Source: Arthrobacter sp. ISL-95
GTDB taxonomy: Bacteria > Actinomycetota > Actinomycetes > Actinomycetales > Micrococcaceae
Assembly: GCF_018613695.1 (NCBI RefSeq)
Contig: NZ_JAGGPR010000023.1
Span: 27,515 to 91,514 of the forward strand
Reading direction: 5' to 3'
Length of the DNA stretch: 64,000 nucleotides
The position numbers were made by a program, and so were the translations under genes. Shown here one piece after another: positions 43,358 through 52,005 of this stretch; the first letter of the stretch is position 1, and every line of letters begins with the position of its first letter. The notes below the pieces were generated by a model. The model had not been told where the DNA came from. It did not search any database and was given only the letters and a program-made list of their open reading frames with translations.

Positions 43358-45199
43358 ATGCTGCCAGCAGCCGACGCTGTTGGCGTGTCTCAGGAGCCAT
43401 CCCAGACTTCCAACGCCGCTCAGGTGTGGGCTGCCCTTACGCCTCTTCTCGCAGGTCAACCCCGGATCCGCCTCTCCCGGGACGGCGGTAAGACCTATCC
43501 CCAGAAGCACGAACGCGCCCTGACTGAGACCCTCCCCACTTATCCGGCGGCCGCCCGGATCTTCGGCAAGGATGGCAGCTGCTCGGCCATCTTCCTTGAC
43601 TTCGACTCCTCGATTGCAGGCGTCGACTGGGTCGAGGCCGATGTGAAGTCCCTACAAACGTGGCTGCACCGCTGTGGGGCTCGGTGGATTGAAGACCACT
43701 CGCCCAATGGCGGACGACATGTCTACATACCACTGGAAAAACGGATTGGCTTTACTGAAGCACGAGATGTTGTCGAGGCATTAGGCACTCGATACCGCAC
43801 ATTGGACAAGACGCCGCACCAGAACATGCGTCATGGTTGCATGCGTACTCCGGGATCTCCGCACAAGCATGGCGGCTACCAGGAACTCTCCATGAGTCTC
43901 GGCATGGCCTACGACGTTGCGAGACGCCCAAACAAGGAACAAATATGGGCAACAATTCGCGCAGATCTCAAAGAGGAAATCGCTGGCGTACGAGCGCTGA
44001 GACTGGAGCAGCCCCTGTCGGCGGACGACGAAGCCTATGACTCACCGCAAGTGGCCGGGCGAATGTCCAGGTCCATGCAGCAGATGGCCCTATCAGGCCT
44101 GTACGACGCGAACCGGTACTCCTCCGATTCAGAAGCCCGTCAGGCGATCCTGACGGCGGCGGCCGCCGCCGGTATGAGTCTCATTGATATAGAACGACGA
44201 GTTCTCCAAGGTACTTGGCCTGGACTCGCATCGTTCTATGCCCGCTACGCCTCCCGTCACAGGATTCCCTCCCTGAAGCGGGACTGGAAAAACGCGGTCG
44301 CTTACCTGCGAAAACGCCGGACCGTTGAGGCAGGAAACAACAATGCACGTAAATCCCCCACAAGCCAGCCAAATACACAGCCCCCATTTGGAACTGGACT
44401 CAGGTCTGGTGCGAGCAGTGAGCACCGCTACCTGCGGACCTGGCGGAATGCTCTGTCTCTAAGAGAGCCTATGTACGCCAGCTCACGCACGGGTCTGGCG
44501 CGACGCATGGTTCTCAGGGCACTCGGAGCAGCGGCCCACATGACCGCGTCTCGTTTCGTCGAGTTTGGTGATCGGTCAATTGCCGTGGCGACAGGACTTG
44601 ACCACACAACTGTGGGCTCTCATTTGAGAGCCCTGCGTTCGGAAAAGGATCCTCTGGTGACTCTGGTTGAGCGTGGACGAGGGACTAAAGGGGATCTGTA
44701 CATGCTCACTGTTCCTGAAGGCCTCTGTGCAGGGGCTGAGGAATTGTTATGGAAAGCAGGCAAGATTCACGCGCTCAGACCCGTTTTCCGGGAACTGGGC
44801 TTGCCGGCAGCGTTTGTTTACGAAGCTCTGGAACAAACTCCGGGTTTGACGACCACGGAGTTGGTCGTCCGGACAAAGCTGTCCAGGACTGCTGTGAGCG
44901 AAAGTCTTGAGATTTTGGCCGCTTGGAACATGGTGTCGAGGAACCGTGGGCGATTTTGGATGGTCGTCAGTTCGACCTCCCTCCAAGAACTTGCAGAATA
45001 CTTTGGAGTGTTGGAGTCTGTAGTCGGCCAAATACAGAGGTACCGCATTGAACGGACTATATGGCGTGAATGGCTTTCGAGAAACGTGAACACAGTAGCG
45101 GAACTCCTATCCCCCACGGACGACTACCCTTGGGAAACCTATGAGGGGCCACCAGATGAATGGTCGCTCGCGGACATGGCGTTTACCCAGGCGAGGTGA
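43358..45199 (+). CDS. Plasmid replication initiator with primase-like domain
   Basis: A protein of about 613 residues. IFLDFDSS near residue 79 (D-x-D) and SPNGGRHVYIPL near 115 (His) are archaeo-eukaryotic primase motifs. Around residues 250-330 is a helical region, and two winged-helix domains follow (SRFVEFGDRSIAVATGLDHT and TTTELVVRTKLSRTAVSESL). Primase plus helix-turn-helix is a Rep layout seen on actinobacterial plasmids. The start is uncertain: a TTG at 43274 is also in frame and neither has a clear ribosome site. Confidence 0.75.
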   Translation: MLPAADAVGVSQEPSQTSNAAQVWAALTPLLAGQPRIRLSRDGGKTYPQKHERALTETLPTYPAAARIFGKDGSCSAIFLDFDSSIAGVDWVEADVKSLQTWLHRCGARWIEDHSPNGGRHVYIPLEKRIGFTEARDVVEALGTRYRTLDKTPHQNMRHGCMRTPGSPHKHGGYQELSMSLGMAYDVARRPNKEQIWATIRADLKEEIAGVRALRLEQPLSADDEAYDSPQVAGRMSRSMQQMALSGLYDANRYSSDSEARQAILTAAAAAGMSLIDIERRVLQGTWPGLASFYARYASRHRIPSLKRDWKNAVAYLRKRRTVEAGNNNARKSPTSQPNTQPPFGTGLRSGASSEHRYLRTWRNALSLREPMYASSRTGLARRMVLRALGAAAHMTASRFVEFGDRSIAVATGLDHTTVGSHLRALRSEKDPLVTLVERGRGTKGDLYMLTVPEGLCAGAEELLWKAGKIHALRPVFRELGLPAAFVYEALEQTPGLTTTELVVRTKLSRTAVSESLEILAAWNMVSRNRGRFWMVVSSTSLQELAEYFGVLESVVGQIQRYRIERTIWREWLSRNVNTVAELLSPTDDYPWETYEGPPDEWSLADMAFTQAR

Positions 45200-45320
45200 T
45201 CCACGCGCAGGTCTAGCATCTGCGTCCGTGATCGAATTCATCGGCAGCAATGGGGTCCTCTGGCATAGGCGTGTGAGTATGCGGTTCGTTTCAAGAAGAT
45301 CGCTCGCTCCCCAGTGGCGG

Positions 45321-45746
45321 CTATTCTGGCTGGTTCCAACGCTGATGAGCCGCTTGGCGTGTCATCCCTGTCTCTGCACCTATGGCGGTCCAAGTCAGTC
45401 CATAGCCACGTGCTGCGCTAACTGCCTCGTTTAGACGCACAGCGGCCCGCTCGTAACTGCGTGCAGCCATCTGCAGGACCCAAGCTTTTACATGCCTCTG
45501 CCATTCGTTCAGGATCGTCTCTTCGACTGCTACGGGAGGTATAGCTTGGGATCCTATTAGTGCTTTTGCTCGGTACCTGGCCATGTCGGTTTTCCCCGGG
45601 CCTTGGACGCGCTGCCACTGTCTACCAGTCCAACCGCATTCGCAGCTACCTTGCCAGCCAGTGGCCTCACTTTCCGGCACGAGTTCATAGCCAGGCAGCC
45701 GCGGGTCTCGTTTCCTTCTGCCGGTGATTCCTTCGACGCGGATCAT
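45321..45746 (-). CDS. Small protein with CxCGW motif and C-terminal HTH
   Basis: A 141-residue protein. GSCECGWTG near residue 36 is a short cysteine knuckle, and GLTWTAIGAETGMTRQAAHQ at the end is a helix-turn-helix common in actinobacterial small proteins. The ATG at 45746 is used; 45839 is possible. It is convergent with the replication gene. The function is unknown; it may regulate a neighbour. Confidence 0.6.
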   Translation of the reverse strand: MIRVEGITGRRKRDPRLPGYELVPESEATGWQGSCECGWTGRQWQRVQGPGKTDMARYRAKALIGSQAIPPVAVEETILNEWQRHVKAWVLQMAARSYERAAVRLNEAVSAARGYGLTWTAIGAETGMTRQAAHQRWNQPE

Positions 45747-45968
45747 CTCGTTATCTTCATGGTGCGAACCCAGCCGGCCATCGTTCAGAAGGATTCCGAG
45801 TCGTCCGCGGTGGAATCCGTCTCCAAGATCCCATTCCATGAAGTGTCCTATCTGTCAGGTCTTCTTGACGTTCCTCCACTTTACGTGACGCTGCTCGACT
45901 GGACTCCCCTGGTCGAGCATAGGAGCCCTGAGGCGTTCCTTTACGATGGCAGAAGATGAAGTTTAAAG

Positions 45969-46348
45969 AATTATGTCATGACAGAAATATTGATTGATAG
46001 CCCTTATTGGTGCCATATCTGTTTTGGCCCCTCCCCCCGGAAGTGATGGTGGGTGGCCATGCCTCTCACCGCTCAGGAGCCTTGTGCGCCCTCCCGGAGC
46101 CCCGGATCTCTATAGGACGCGGATCTAGCGCCGACTAATGAATTAATTATGTCATGAAAGAAAGATTGATGGGTGGCTTGAAAGATCGATGGGTGGCTTG
46201 AAAGATTGATGGGTGGCTTGAAAGATTGATGGGTGGCCAGACGTATTGATTGATGGTTGGATCGACTGATAGATTGATGGCTAGATTGAAAGACTGATGT
46301 ATTGATGGGCCTACCCCATCGGTACCTAGCTAAATCCGGAGGATAGCG
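45969..46348. repeat. Repeat cluster before parA, likely centromere or iterons
   Basis: Four 20-bp units, AAAGATTGATGGGTGGCTTG and close variants, lie end to end at 46161-46240. Degenerate units with ATTGATGG follow to about 46308. AATTATGTCATGA occurs at 45969-45981 and 46145-46157. The region is AT-rich against its surroundings, has no gene and ends just before parA. It is probably the partition site and/or iterons. Confidence 0.75.
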
Positions 46349-47119
46349 ATGAGAGTCACGGCCATAGGCAATCGCAAAGGTGGCGTGGGCAAGACTTCAG
46401 TTACGCTTGGCCTGGCTACCGGTTTGCGTCTAATCGGTAAGCGAGTGTTGATAATCGACCTCGACCCACAAGCCAATGTAACGGAAGCGCTTGAAGGGGC
46501 CGGAGAGTTCGACGTCTTCGATGTGTTGTATGGGGGAGAAGCCGGAACCCTCGGCCAAGCCATCACTCAGACGACATGGCCGGGGATCGATCTGATCCCC
46601 AGTTCTGAGTCTCTTGCGCGACTCGAGTCGGAAGCCCTACTAACACCCGAAATGCGACTCAAGACCGCAGCATGGGGCGCAGATGAGCTTGAGCAATACG
46701 ACCACATCCTCATCGATCTTCCGCCGGCACTGGGACGACTGACACTGAACGGACTGATTTGGGCCGATCGGGTACTTGCGGTTACTGAACCAGCTGCCTT
46801 TTCAGTAAAGGGCGTAACAGAGTTCCTCGACACAGTGAAGAAGGTCAGATCACTTCCGCACCTAAACCCTCAGCTGGAATTTTTGGGCATCATCATCAAT
46901 AAGACGAGCTCACCTCTCACATCCGAACACTCCTTCCAAATCGGAGAGCTGGAGAGCACGTACGGGCACGAAGTCAGAGAGCCTCATCTTCCGCTGAGGA
47001 CAGCAATGCAGGACTCCGTCAGCACACGCTCGCCGCTTACCAAGCTCTCCGGAAGGGGAGCCGCAATCATGACTGAAAAATTCGTTGCGCATGCGCGATA
47101 CCTGGATGAGGTGAACTAG
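46349..47119 (+). CDS. parA: ParA-family partition ATPase
   Basis: A 256-residue ATPase. RKGGVGKTSVTLGLA at residue 9 is the deviant Walker A with the signature Lys, IIDLDPQANVTEAL near 35 is motif A', and HILIDLPPALG near 120 is Walker B. There is no N-terminal helix-turn-helix, as in class Ib ParA. GGAGGA precedes the ATG. It sits between the repeat cluster and the RHH partner, forming a complete partition module. Confidence 0.9.
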   Translation: MRVTAIGNRKGGVGKTSVTLGLATGLRLIGKRVLIIDLDPQANVTEALEGAGEFDVFDVLYGGEAGTLGQAITQTTWPGIDLIPSSESLARLESEALLTPEMRLKTAAWGADELEQYDHILIDLPPALGRLTLNGLIWADRVLAVTEPAAFSVKGVTEFLDTVKKVRSLPHLNPQLEFLGIIINKTSSPLTSEHSFQIGELESTYGHEVREPHLPLRTAMQDSVSTRSPLTKLSGRGAAIMTEKFVAHARYLDEVN

Positions 47120-47121
47120 TA

Positions 47122-47448
47122 ATGGCTTTGGAACGCAAGTCGTCAATACGCAAAGCACCAGCTGCTGATGTCGTGGATGCTTTGACTTCCACGGAGAAGC
47201 GAACGGCGGCAACGAGACAAGAGGAGGCTCCTCAGGTCGCCACGGTTCACACGGAGTCTGCGCCACCCGCCGACCTCGAACCCCCGCGTCCTGGGCCGGG
47301 AAGGCCGAGAGGGAAGCGCCGGATGGAACCCTTCTCATCCAAGATTGAGATAAGCCTTCGCGACGAGTTGGATGCGTACTCGATGAAGTACGGAATCACT
47401 ATTACGGATCTTCTGGACGAGGCCTTACGGGAGAGGCTCAGGCGCTAA
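47122..47448 (+). CDS. ParB-like centromere-binding protein (ribbon-helix-helix)
   Basis: A 108-residue protein that starts two bases after the parA stop. The first 60 residues are acidic and Pro-rich. The GRPRGKRR cluster precedes the ribbon-helix-helix at about residues 70-105 (KIEISLRDELDAYSMKYGIT, then ITDLLDEALRERL). This is the ParG/CopG type of partition partner and would bind the repeats upstream of parA. Confidence 0.75.
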   Translation: MALERKSSIRKAPAADVVDALTSTEKRTAATRQEEAPQVATVHTESAPPADLEPPRPGPGRPRGKRRMEPFSSKIEISLRDELDAYSMKYGITITDLLDEALRERLRR

Positions 47449-47638
47449 TAAATCTATCTGGACATAATTATTCTTTTGAGATCTGAAGTGAAGCTCGCAC
47501 CTGCATATTGGCGTCATTTGTTCTCATGCGGTCAACGCCTTCGTAGGAAGGTCTCAAGCCTGCCGCTCTCCCCAAAACCTGCGGAAAGTGCTCTCATGGA
47601 GTCAACGGAGGGCAGGAATTTCGCGTAGGGGAGCGGCT

Positions 47639-48073
47639 GTGAGCAGTCATAATGAAGCACTGACGCCAGGGCGGAGTTCGATGCGCTCAAACCTGCTGAT
47701 ACTCGCAGTGTTCACAGCAGCACTGAGCTGGTGCATCGCACTCCTCGGAATCGTGAACAGCCCAGCCGGTGCAATATTCGTGACCGTCCCAGCGCTGGCA
47801 TCCACCGGGATCGTGGTCGCAGCTAGGCGGCGCCGACGCACGCAGGCCCGCCAGCTCGGCGCACCGACTCTGAACAGCAGGACCGCTCTGAGAGCACAGA
47901 GCAACTCCGTACTGATCTTGCTGAGCTTCACCGCGGTGCTCTGCTGGTGGATCGCGATTGTGGGTCTCGGCACAGGTGCTGGTGCCTTCTTCCTGTGGCT
48001 TCCTGTCTTGGTGACGGCCGGAACAGTCGCTATGTGGCTCTACATGAAAGGTTGGAAGGTTACCCGGATCTGA
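47639..48073 (+). CDS. Four-helix membrane protein, unknown
   Basis: A 144-residue protein in two similar halves, each with two helices: LILAVFTAALSWCIALLG with FVTVPALASTGIVVAA, then LILLSFTAVLCWWIAIVG with FLWLPVLVTAGTVAMW. It looks like an internal duplication. The GTG at 47639 has AGGGGAG six bases upstream. The function is not known. Confidence 0.6.
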   Translation: MSSHNEALTPGRSSMRSNLLILAVFTAALSWCIALLGIVNSPAGAIFVTVPALASTGIVVAARRRRRTQARQLGAPTLNSRTALRAQSNSVLILLSFTAVLCWWIAIVGLGTGAGAFFLWLPVLVTAGTVAMWLYMKGWKVTRI

Positions 48074-48216
48074 ACCATGCAAGCCCTGCAGATGTGAGAG
48101 ACCGGCGTCGGCACGGAATCTGGAAAATGGTTAGCTTTAGTACAGCAGATCATTTTGAAGGACCGCGTCGAAGCATGGTGCGGCCCTGGTTCCCAATCCG
48201 TAGGAAGCGAGTGACC

Positions 48217-48441
48217 ATGAGTACGACCAGTGAGACGGTGCATGTCAACGTCGACGAGCAGTACCCGGTCTTCTCCTTCGTGGACAAGCCGGAGAACTAC
48301 CCGGCCGCCGTGACCATCGAAGTTGACCCGGGCACCCTCCAGCGCTGGCAGGAGGTGATCGACGCCTACGAAGGGGTTCGCGAAGAGATCGCCGCGAAAC
48401 TGGCCGTCATCACAGGCACCACCTATCCCGACTTCGAGTAA
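48217..48441 (+). CDS. Small hypothetical protein
   Basis: A 74-residue acidic protein: VFSFVDKPENYPAAVTIEVD, then LQRWQEVIDAYEGVREEIAA. The ATG at 48217 has AGGAAGCGAG upstream. It has no known domain and no operon partner; the next gene is 200 bases on. Confidence 0.6.
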   Translation: MSTTSETVHVNVDEQYPVFSFVDKPENYPAAVTIEVDPGTLQRWQEVIDAYEGVREEIAAKLAVITGTTYPDFE

Positions 48442-48498
48442 GTCTGCCGCCAGCTAACCGCCTAAAGTCCGGCTGACGACGTCGCGGAACGGCTGTCC

Positions 48499-48534
48499 AA
48501 TAACAATGGTCAGAAAATCCCGGCCATTGTTATT
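48499..48534. terminator. AT-rich inverted repeat between two hypothetical genes
   Basis: AATAACAATGG (48499-48509) is exactly complementary to CCATTGTTATT (48524-48534), and outer GTC/GAC extend the arms past one mismatch. It might end transcription of the small upstream gene, or be a protein-binding site. Confidence 0.45.
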
Positions 48535-48647
48535 TGACCCGACGGCCAATCGCGGAGTGCGCCGACCACGTTCAATGGTGAAGGGTTTGATGTGGCAGCA
48601 TGCTGTCGGGGCGATCATTCGCGCCCGTTCAGGAAGGGAAATCTATA

Positions 48648-50075
48648 GTGCCACCGCGTCGAACACCTGCCCAGAAGCTCTCGGCCAAGCTATTGCTGGG
48701 CAATGAGTGGGCGCCTGTCACTACCCGGATGGGTTTCATCAGCCTGCCCTTGGATGAGAGCGCCCATGAATGGCGGGTGTGGGCTCAGGGCCGGCCGGCG
48801 GAATGGGCGACCGAGGTCCGTGTCACCAAACTCAATGGCACCCTGCCCGAGCTCTTAGAGAAGGTACTGCCGCTCGATTGGGGCTACCGGTGGCTTCTCC
48901 TGGAAACGACCAATCAGGGATGGACTGCCGTGGTGGACAACTCCCGGGGCGGGTCCAACCTGCATTCGGCCTTGCACTATCACTTCCCCGACGCCCAAGG
49001 CATCACAACCATTGAAGTCGAGGATGAGCCGCGGAGCATGAAACGCTTCCATGGTGAGCCTGACCGGGGCCGCTGGGGATCCCGGCATCTGTCCGTCCAT
49101 GACAAGGATGGTCTGAAGCGGTTCCTCAGCCTCAGAAACTCTGAGCCGTGGAAGTTCAGCCAGGATGGGGAGCCTTACGACTTCGAGGACACCTCCAAGT
49201 ACGAGGAGCCGAAGACGACGGACCGCTTCACTCACGAGATGCTTGGCGACTACTGCCGGCATCTGGGACTGAAACCCTTCGAGGATGACTTCTACGTCCC
49301 GTCCGGACGCGCCGTGCTGATCGAGCTTTACGGCGATGCCCATGAGCGGGAGGGACACACCTTGGCCGAAGCCAGAGCCGGCTACGAAGACCTCACCCGG
49401 CGGGTCTGCCGCGAACCCGTCGAATGGAAACGCCTCCACCCTTCCGCCGCGTACCCGCCCTATGATGAGGCGTTCCCGATGACCGGGTACAAACCCTTTG
49501 CCAAGCCAACACCTTGGGATGAGGCCCGGGATGAATTTGAGCAAAGCCTGAAGTTGTACAGCTCCCACCCGGTGGACGTTTCCCTTAGCGTCGGCCTCGA
49601 CGAGCACGGGACCCTCGTTTACCCGCTGTTCGAGATCACTAATCCGCGACACGATGTTTTGGTAGCCCCGACACTGCTTGAAGCACCCGCAGCGGTCCGC
49701 GAGTACATTGCAGCGCTCACCAGCGTCCGGCACGAGGAGCTCAACGGCAAGTCCGTCTACGAAGCCTTCTATCCGAACAAGAAACAAATGGCTGTCATCC
49801 GGAGGTTCTACAAGGATCAAAACTTGTACCCGTTCGACCAGCCATCCGACAGCGTCTACTACACGTTGGCACTGGACAAGATGGTCCGCATGACGACAGA
49901 CCTGAAGCTGACCTCGGAGCTCGTGGACTGGGAGAGCGCCCTGGTCGATGCCAGGGCGAAAGAACTTCCTTCACCTGACCGGCGGAGCCACTCCAAGGCA
50001 TGGGACATACGGCTGCACATCCAGGAGAACGAGGATGCCATCTGGAACACCGAGCTCGACGACCGCTGCGTGTGA
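48648..50075 (+). CDS. Hypothetical protein of 475 residues, no family recognised
   Basis: The GTG at 48648 has AGGAAGGG upstream. The protein is soluble and acidic with many aromatic residues. I see WLLLETTNQGWTAVVDNSRG near residue 85, which resembles nucleotide-sensor or immunity-like domains in shape only, and SLSVGLDEHGTLVYPLFEIT near 310. There are no clear catalytic motifs. It is a large orphan gene directly after the partition module. Confidence 0.7.
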   Translation: MPPRRTPAQKLSAKLLLGNEWAPVTTRMGFISLPLDESAHEWRVWAQGRPAEWATEVRVTKLNGTLPELLEKVLPLDWGYRWLLLETTNQGWTAVVDNSRGGSNLHSALHYHFPDAQGITTIEVEDEPRSMKRFHGEPDRGRWGSRHLSVHDKDGLKRFLSLRNSEPWKFSQDGEPYDFEDTSKYEEPKTTDRFTHEMLGDYCRHLGLKPFEDDFYVPSGRAVLIELYGDAHEREGHTLAEARAGYEDLTRRVCREPVEWKRLHPSAAYPPYDEAFPMTGYKPFAKPTPWDEARDEFEQSLKLYSSHPVDVSLSVGLDEHGTLVYPLFEITNPRHDVLVAPTLLEAPAAVREYIAALTSVRHEELNGKSVYEAFYPNKKQMAVIRRFYKDQNLYPFDQPSDSVYYTLALDKMVRMTTDLKLTSELVDWESALVDARAKELPSPDRRSHSKAWDIRLHIQENEDAIWNTELDDRCV

Positions 50076-50088
50076 CGCCTGTTGCCGA

Positions 50089-50487
50089 TTACCACTGGCC
50101 TGTGCTGTGCTCGGCCCAGTATGTGGCTCTGCGGATGGCTTCGGTACCGAGAATCCAGCACAGTACGGCGGCGGCCAGGCAGATCACGACGACAACAGAC
50201 CCGGCGACGCCCCGTGGAATGTTGCGGGGCCGGGCGAACACCGAGTAACCGGCCACCAAGGCTGCCAGTTCCGGTACGATGACGGACACAGCTAGGACTG
50301 TTTGCCGGAGCGGGATTTGTTTCCTGTAGTACGCGGCGGAATGCTGGCCGGCCGCAAGATCGAACCCGGCCCACAAAGCCCAGGCAGTCGTGAAGACCGT
50401 CAGGACCATCAACCCGAAGCCAATACCCAGCCATCCTCCACCGGTGACTCGGCTCCGACGCGGGCGCTGGCCTATTTGAGGACCCAT
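50089..50487 (-). CDS. Membrane protein with three helices, unknown
   Basis: A 132-residue protein. Helices are seen at about residues 15-38 (WLGIGFGLMVLTVFTTAWAL), 60-82 (QTVLAVSVIVPELAALVAGY) and 95-118 (VAGSVVVVICLAAAVLCWIL). The ATG at 50487 is used; upstream codons read poorly. It is convergent with the 475-residue gene. Confidence 0.6.
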   Translation of the reverse strand: MGPQIGQRPRRSRVTGGGWLGIGFGLMVLTVFTTAWALWAGFDLAAGQHSAAYYRKQIPLRQTVLAVSVIVPELAALVAGYSVFARPRNIPRGVAGSVVVVICLAAAVLCWILGTEAIRRATYWAEHSTGQW

Positions 50488-50536
50488 GCCAACGATTCCG
50501 GGATACCGAACGTTATCGTGTCGTCCTCGATGACAC

Positions 50537-51013
50537 TCACAACGACGCCCCGTCAGCGTCGACACGCTCTGAAGCAAGGTGGAACGACTGCGGGAACTGA
50601 TAGAAGAGTTCGGGGTCGCCTTCGTCCAGTCCGAAGACCATCCCTGAGGAGACCCAGCCGCGGCGGGCAAGCAGGCGTTGCATGACCTGGTTCGACAGAT
50701 TGGTCGACGTGAAAAGCTTCGTGTGCCGCTCGGTGGATTCGACGTCGCCCATCAGCAGTTGACCAATACCCGCTTTTCGATGCTGGTCGCCGACCGCGAT
50801 GAGCACCAGGAAGTCATTGCCGAAGAAAGAGGGCTCAACCACCGTGTAGCCGACCGGTGAGCCATCCTGGATGGCGATCCTGACCGTACCGGACTTGAGC
50901 CATTTTCGGAGTTCTTCTCGCCGTTCAGGGTCCTGCTGTGCGATCTGGTCGACCGCTACCAGGTCCTCGAAATGTTCGGCGGTCCCGTCCCCAATGATTT
51001 CCATGCTCTTCAT
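50537..51013 (-). CDS. GNAT-family N-acetyltransferase
   Basis: A 158-residue acetyltransferase. LIAVGDQHRKAGIGQLLM near residue 71 is motif A, with the Q/R-x-x-G-x-G/A acetyl-CoA loop as HRKAGIG. The end, LLARRGWVSSGMVFGLDEGD, is motif B. The substrate is unknown. An ATG three codons downstream (51004) is an alternative start. Confidence 0.8.
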   Translation of the reverse strand: MKSMEIIGDGTAEHFEDLVAVDQIAQQDPERREELRKWLKSGTVRIAIQDGSPVGYTVVEPSFFGNDFLVLIAVGDQHRKAGIGQLLMGDVESTERHTKLFTSTNLSNQVMQRLLARRGWVSSGMVFGLDEGDPELFYQFPQSFHLASERVDADGASL

Positions 51014-51166
51014 CCAACCACGCAGAGCAGGTTCGGATGGTCCCGTCCCGGCAAGGAAGGATCACCTGCAGGGAGGTGAAGACTCGATGGGATGGTGGGT
51101 CATCTGGAGCTTGAAACGCGGGAGCTCACGACCCGGCCCACGGAAGGGACGCGGGATGGGCAGTCC

Positions 51167-51403
51167 TTATCCTGCCCGGATAGGGATAATCAGCCCTATG
51201 GCAACAATGCCGAACAGTAGGATGGTCGCTCCCAAATAAACGATGAGAGATTTGCTGGGGAATCGAATGTCCGGGTGCCGTTCCTGAGCCTCGAGATAGC
51301 GGGCGTGCACCACACGATGGGCTTGCCGTCTGAAGATGAGCAGCAGGGATCCTGTGACGACGAGAGGAGCCCCCATCAGCACTGCCGGCCAGAAGTTGTC
51401 CAA
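51167..51403 (-). CDS. Small two-helix membrane protein
   Basis: A 78-residue protein with helices at about 5-24 (WPAVLMGAPLVVTGSLLLIF) and 53-75 (LIVYLGATILLFGIVAIGLI), linked by a basic loop. It is 11 bases from the next small membrane gene, so the two form a unit. Function unknown. Confidence 0.6.
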   Translation of the reverse strand: MDNFWPAVLMGAPLVVTGSLLLIFRRQAHRVVHARYLEAQERHPDIRFPSKSLIVYLGATILLFGIVAIGLIIPIRAG

Positions 51404-51414
51404 GGTGGTCAGTC

Positions 51415-51639
51415 CTAAATGTCAGCGCCGGTCAAAGCCAGGACAACCATCGCGCCACCCATGAGGATGAATCCGGCGCCCACCGCCGCCGTCATCCCGG
51501 AGTTGGCCCGGGCCGCAACTTTGTCTCCTGCCTTGCCGAATGTGGCTCGCTGGGCATCAGCCATGAATCTGGTCAAGGATGAGCGATTAATGATCATCAA
51601 GACACCGACGATCAAACCAACGCATCCCATCACTCCCAT
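51415..51639 (-). CDS. Small two-helix membrane protein
   Basis: A 74-residue protein with helices at about 2-20 (VMGCVGLIVGVLMI) and 49-70 (AAVGAGFILMGGAMVVLALT). GGAGAAG precedes the ATG. It is upstream of and co-directional with the 78-residue membrane-protein gene. Function unknown. Confidence 0.6.
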   Translation of the reverse strand: MGVMGCVGLIVGVLMIINRSSLTRFMADAQRATFGKAGDKVAARANSGMTAAVGAGFILMGGAMVVLALTGADI

Positions 51640-52005
51640 GAGAATCTTCTCCGCAGTCTTCTTTCCCCATTAAGTCGTTGCTTGCTTGAAATCGAAAGCC
51701 ATTGTTGAAGCAGTGCTAACAGCCGAGCCTACGCAAAAGATCGGCTCGGATCTCTGCTCTTCAGCAAGTGCGTGGTGCTCTCTCCAGGTCACCATTGGTT
51801 TGAGAGTTCGAGGGGCCTTCCGGCCGAATCTGGTCGGTTCTGGCCACGCACAGGAATGTGGAGTCAGCTGTCCCGTAGCCGTTCCGCAAACGGAACGTCT
51901 AAGCGCCATACCCGGAGAGAAGTTATCGAGCACACGCCCTTTGCCGGGAGATGATGCCCGGTCTGCCCACCCCTACGACCTCTGCATGAGACCCGCCCTA
52001 CCGTT
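51640..52005. other. Gene-free gap with a hairpin
   Basis: CCGAGCC (51723-51729) pairs with GGCTCGG (51743-51749) around a 13-base loop, a possible bidirectional terminator. No gene is seen in the rest. Confidence 0.4.

Noticed and set aside
46161..46240. CRISPR array
   Set aside because: The 20-bp units abut with no spacers; the place before parA fits a partition site.
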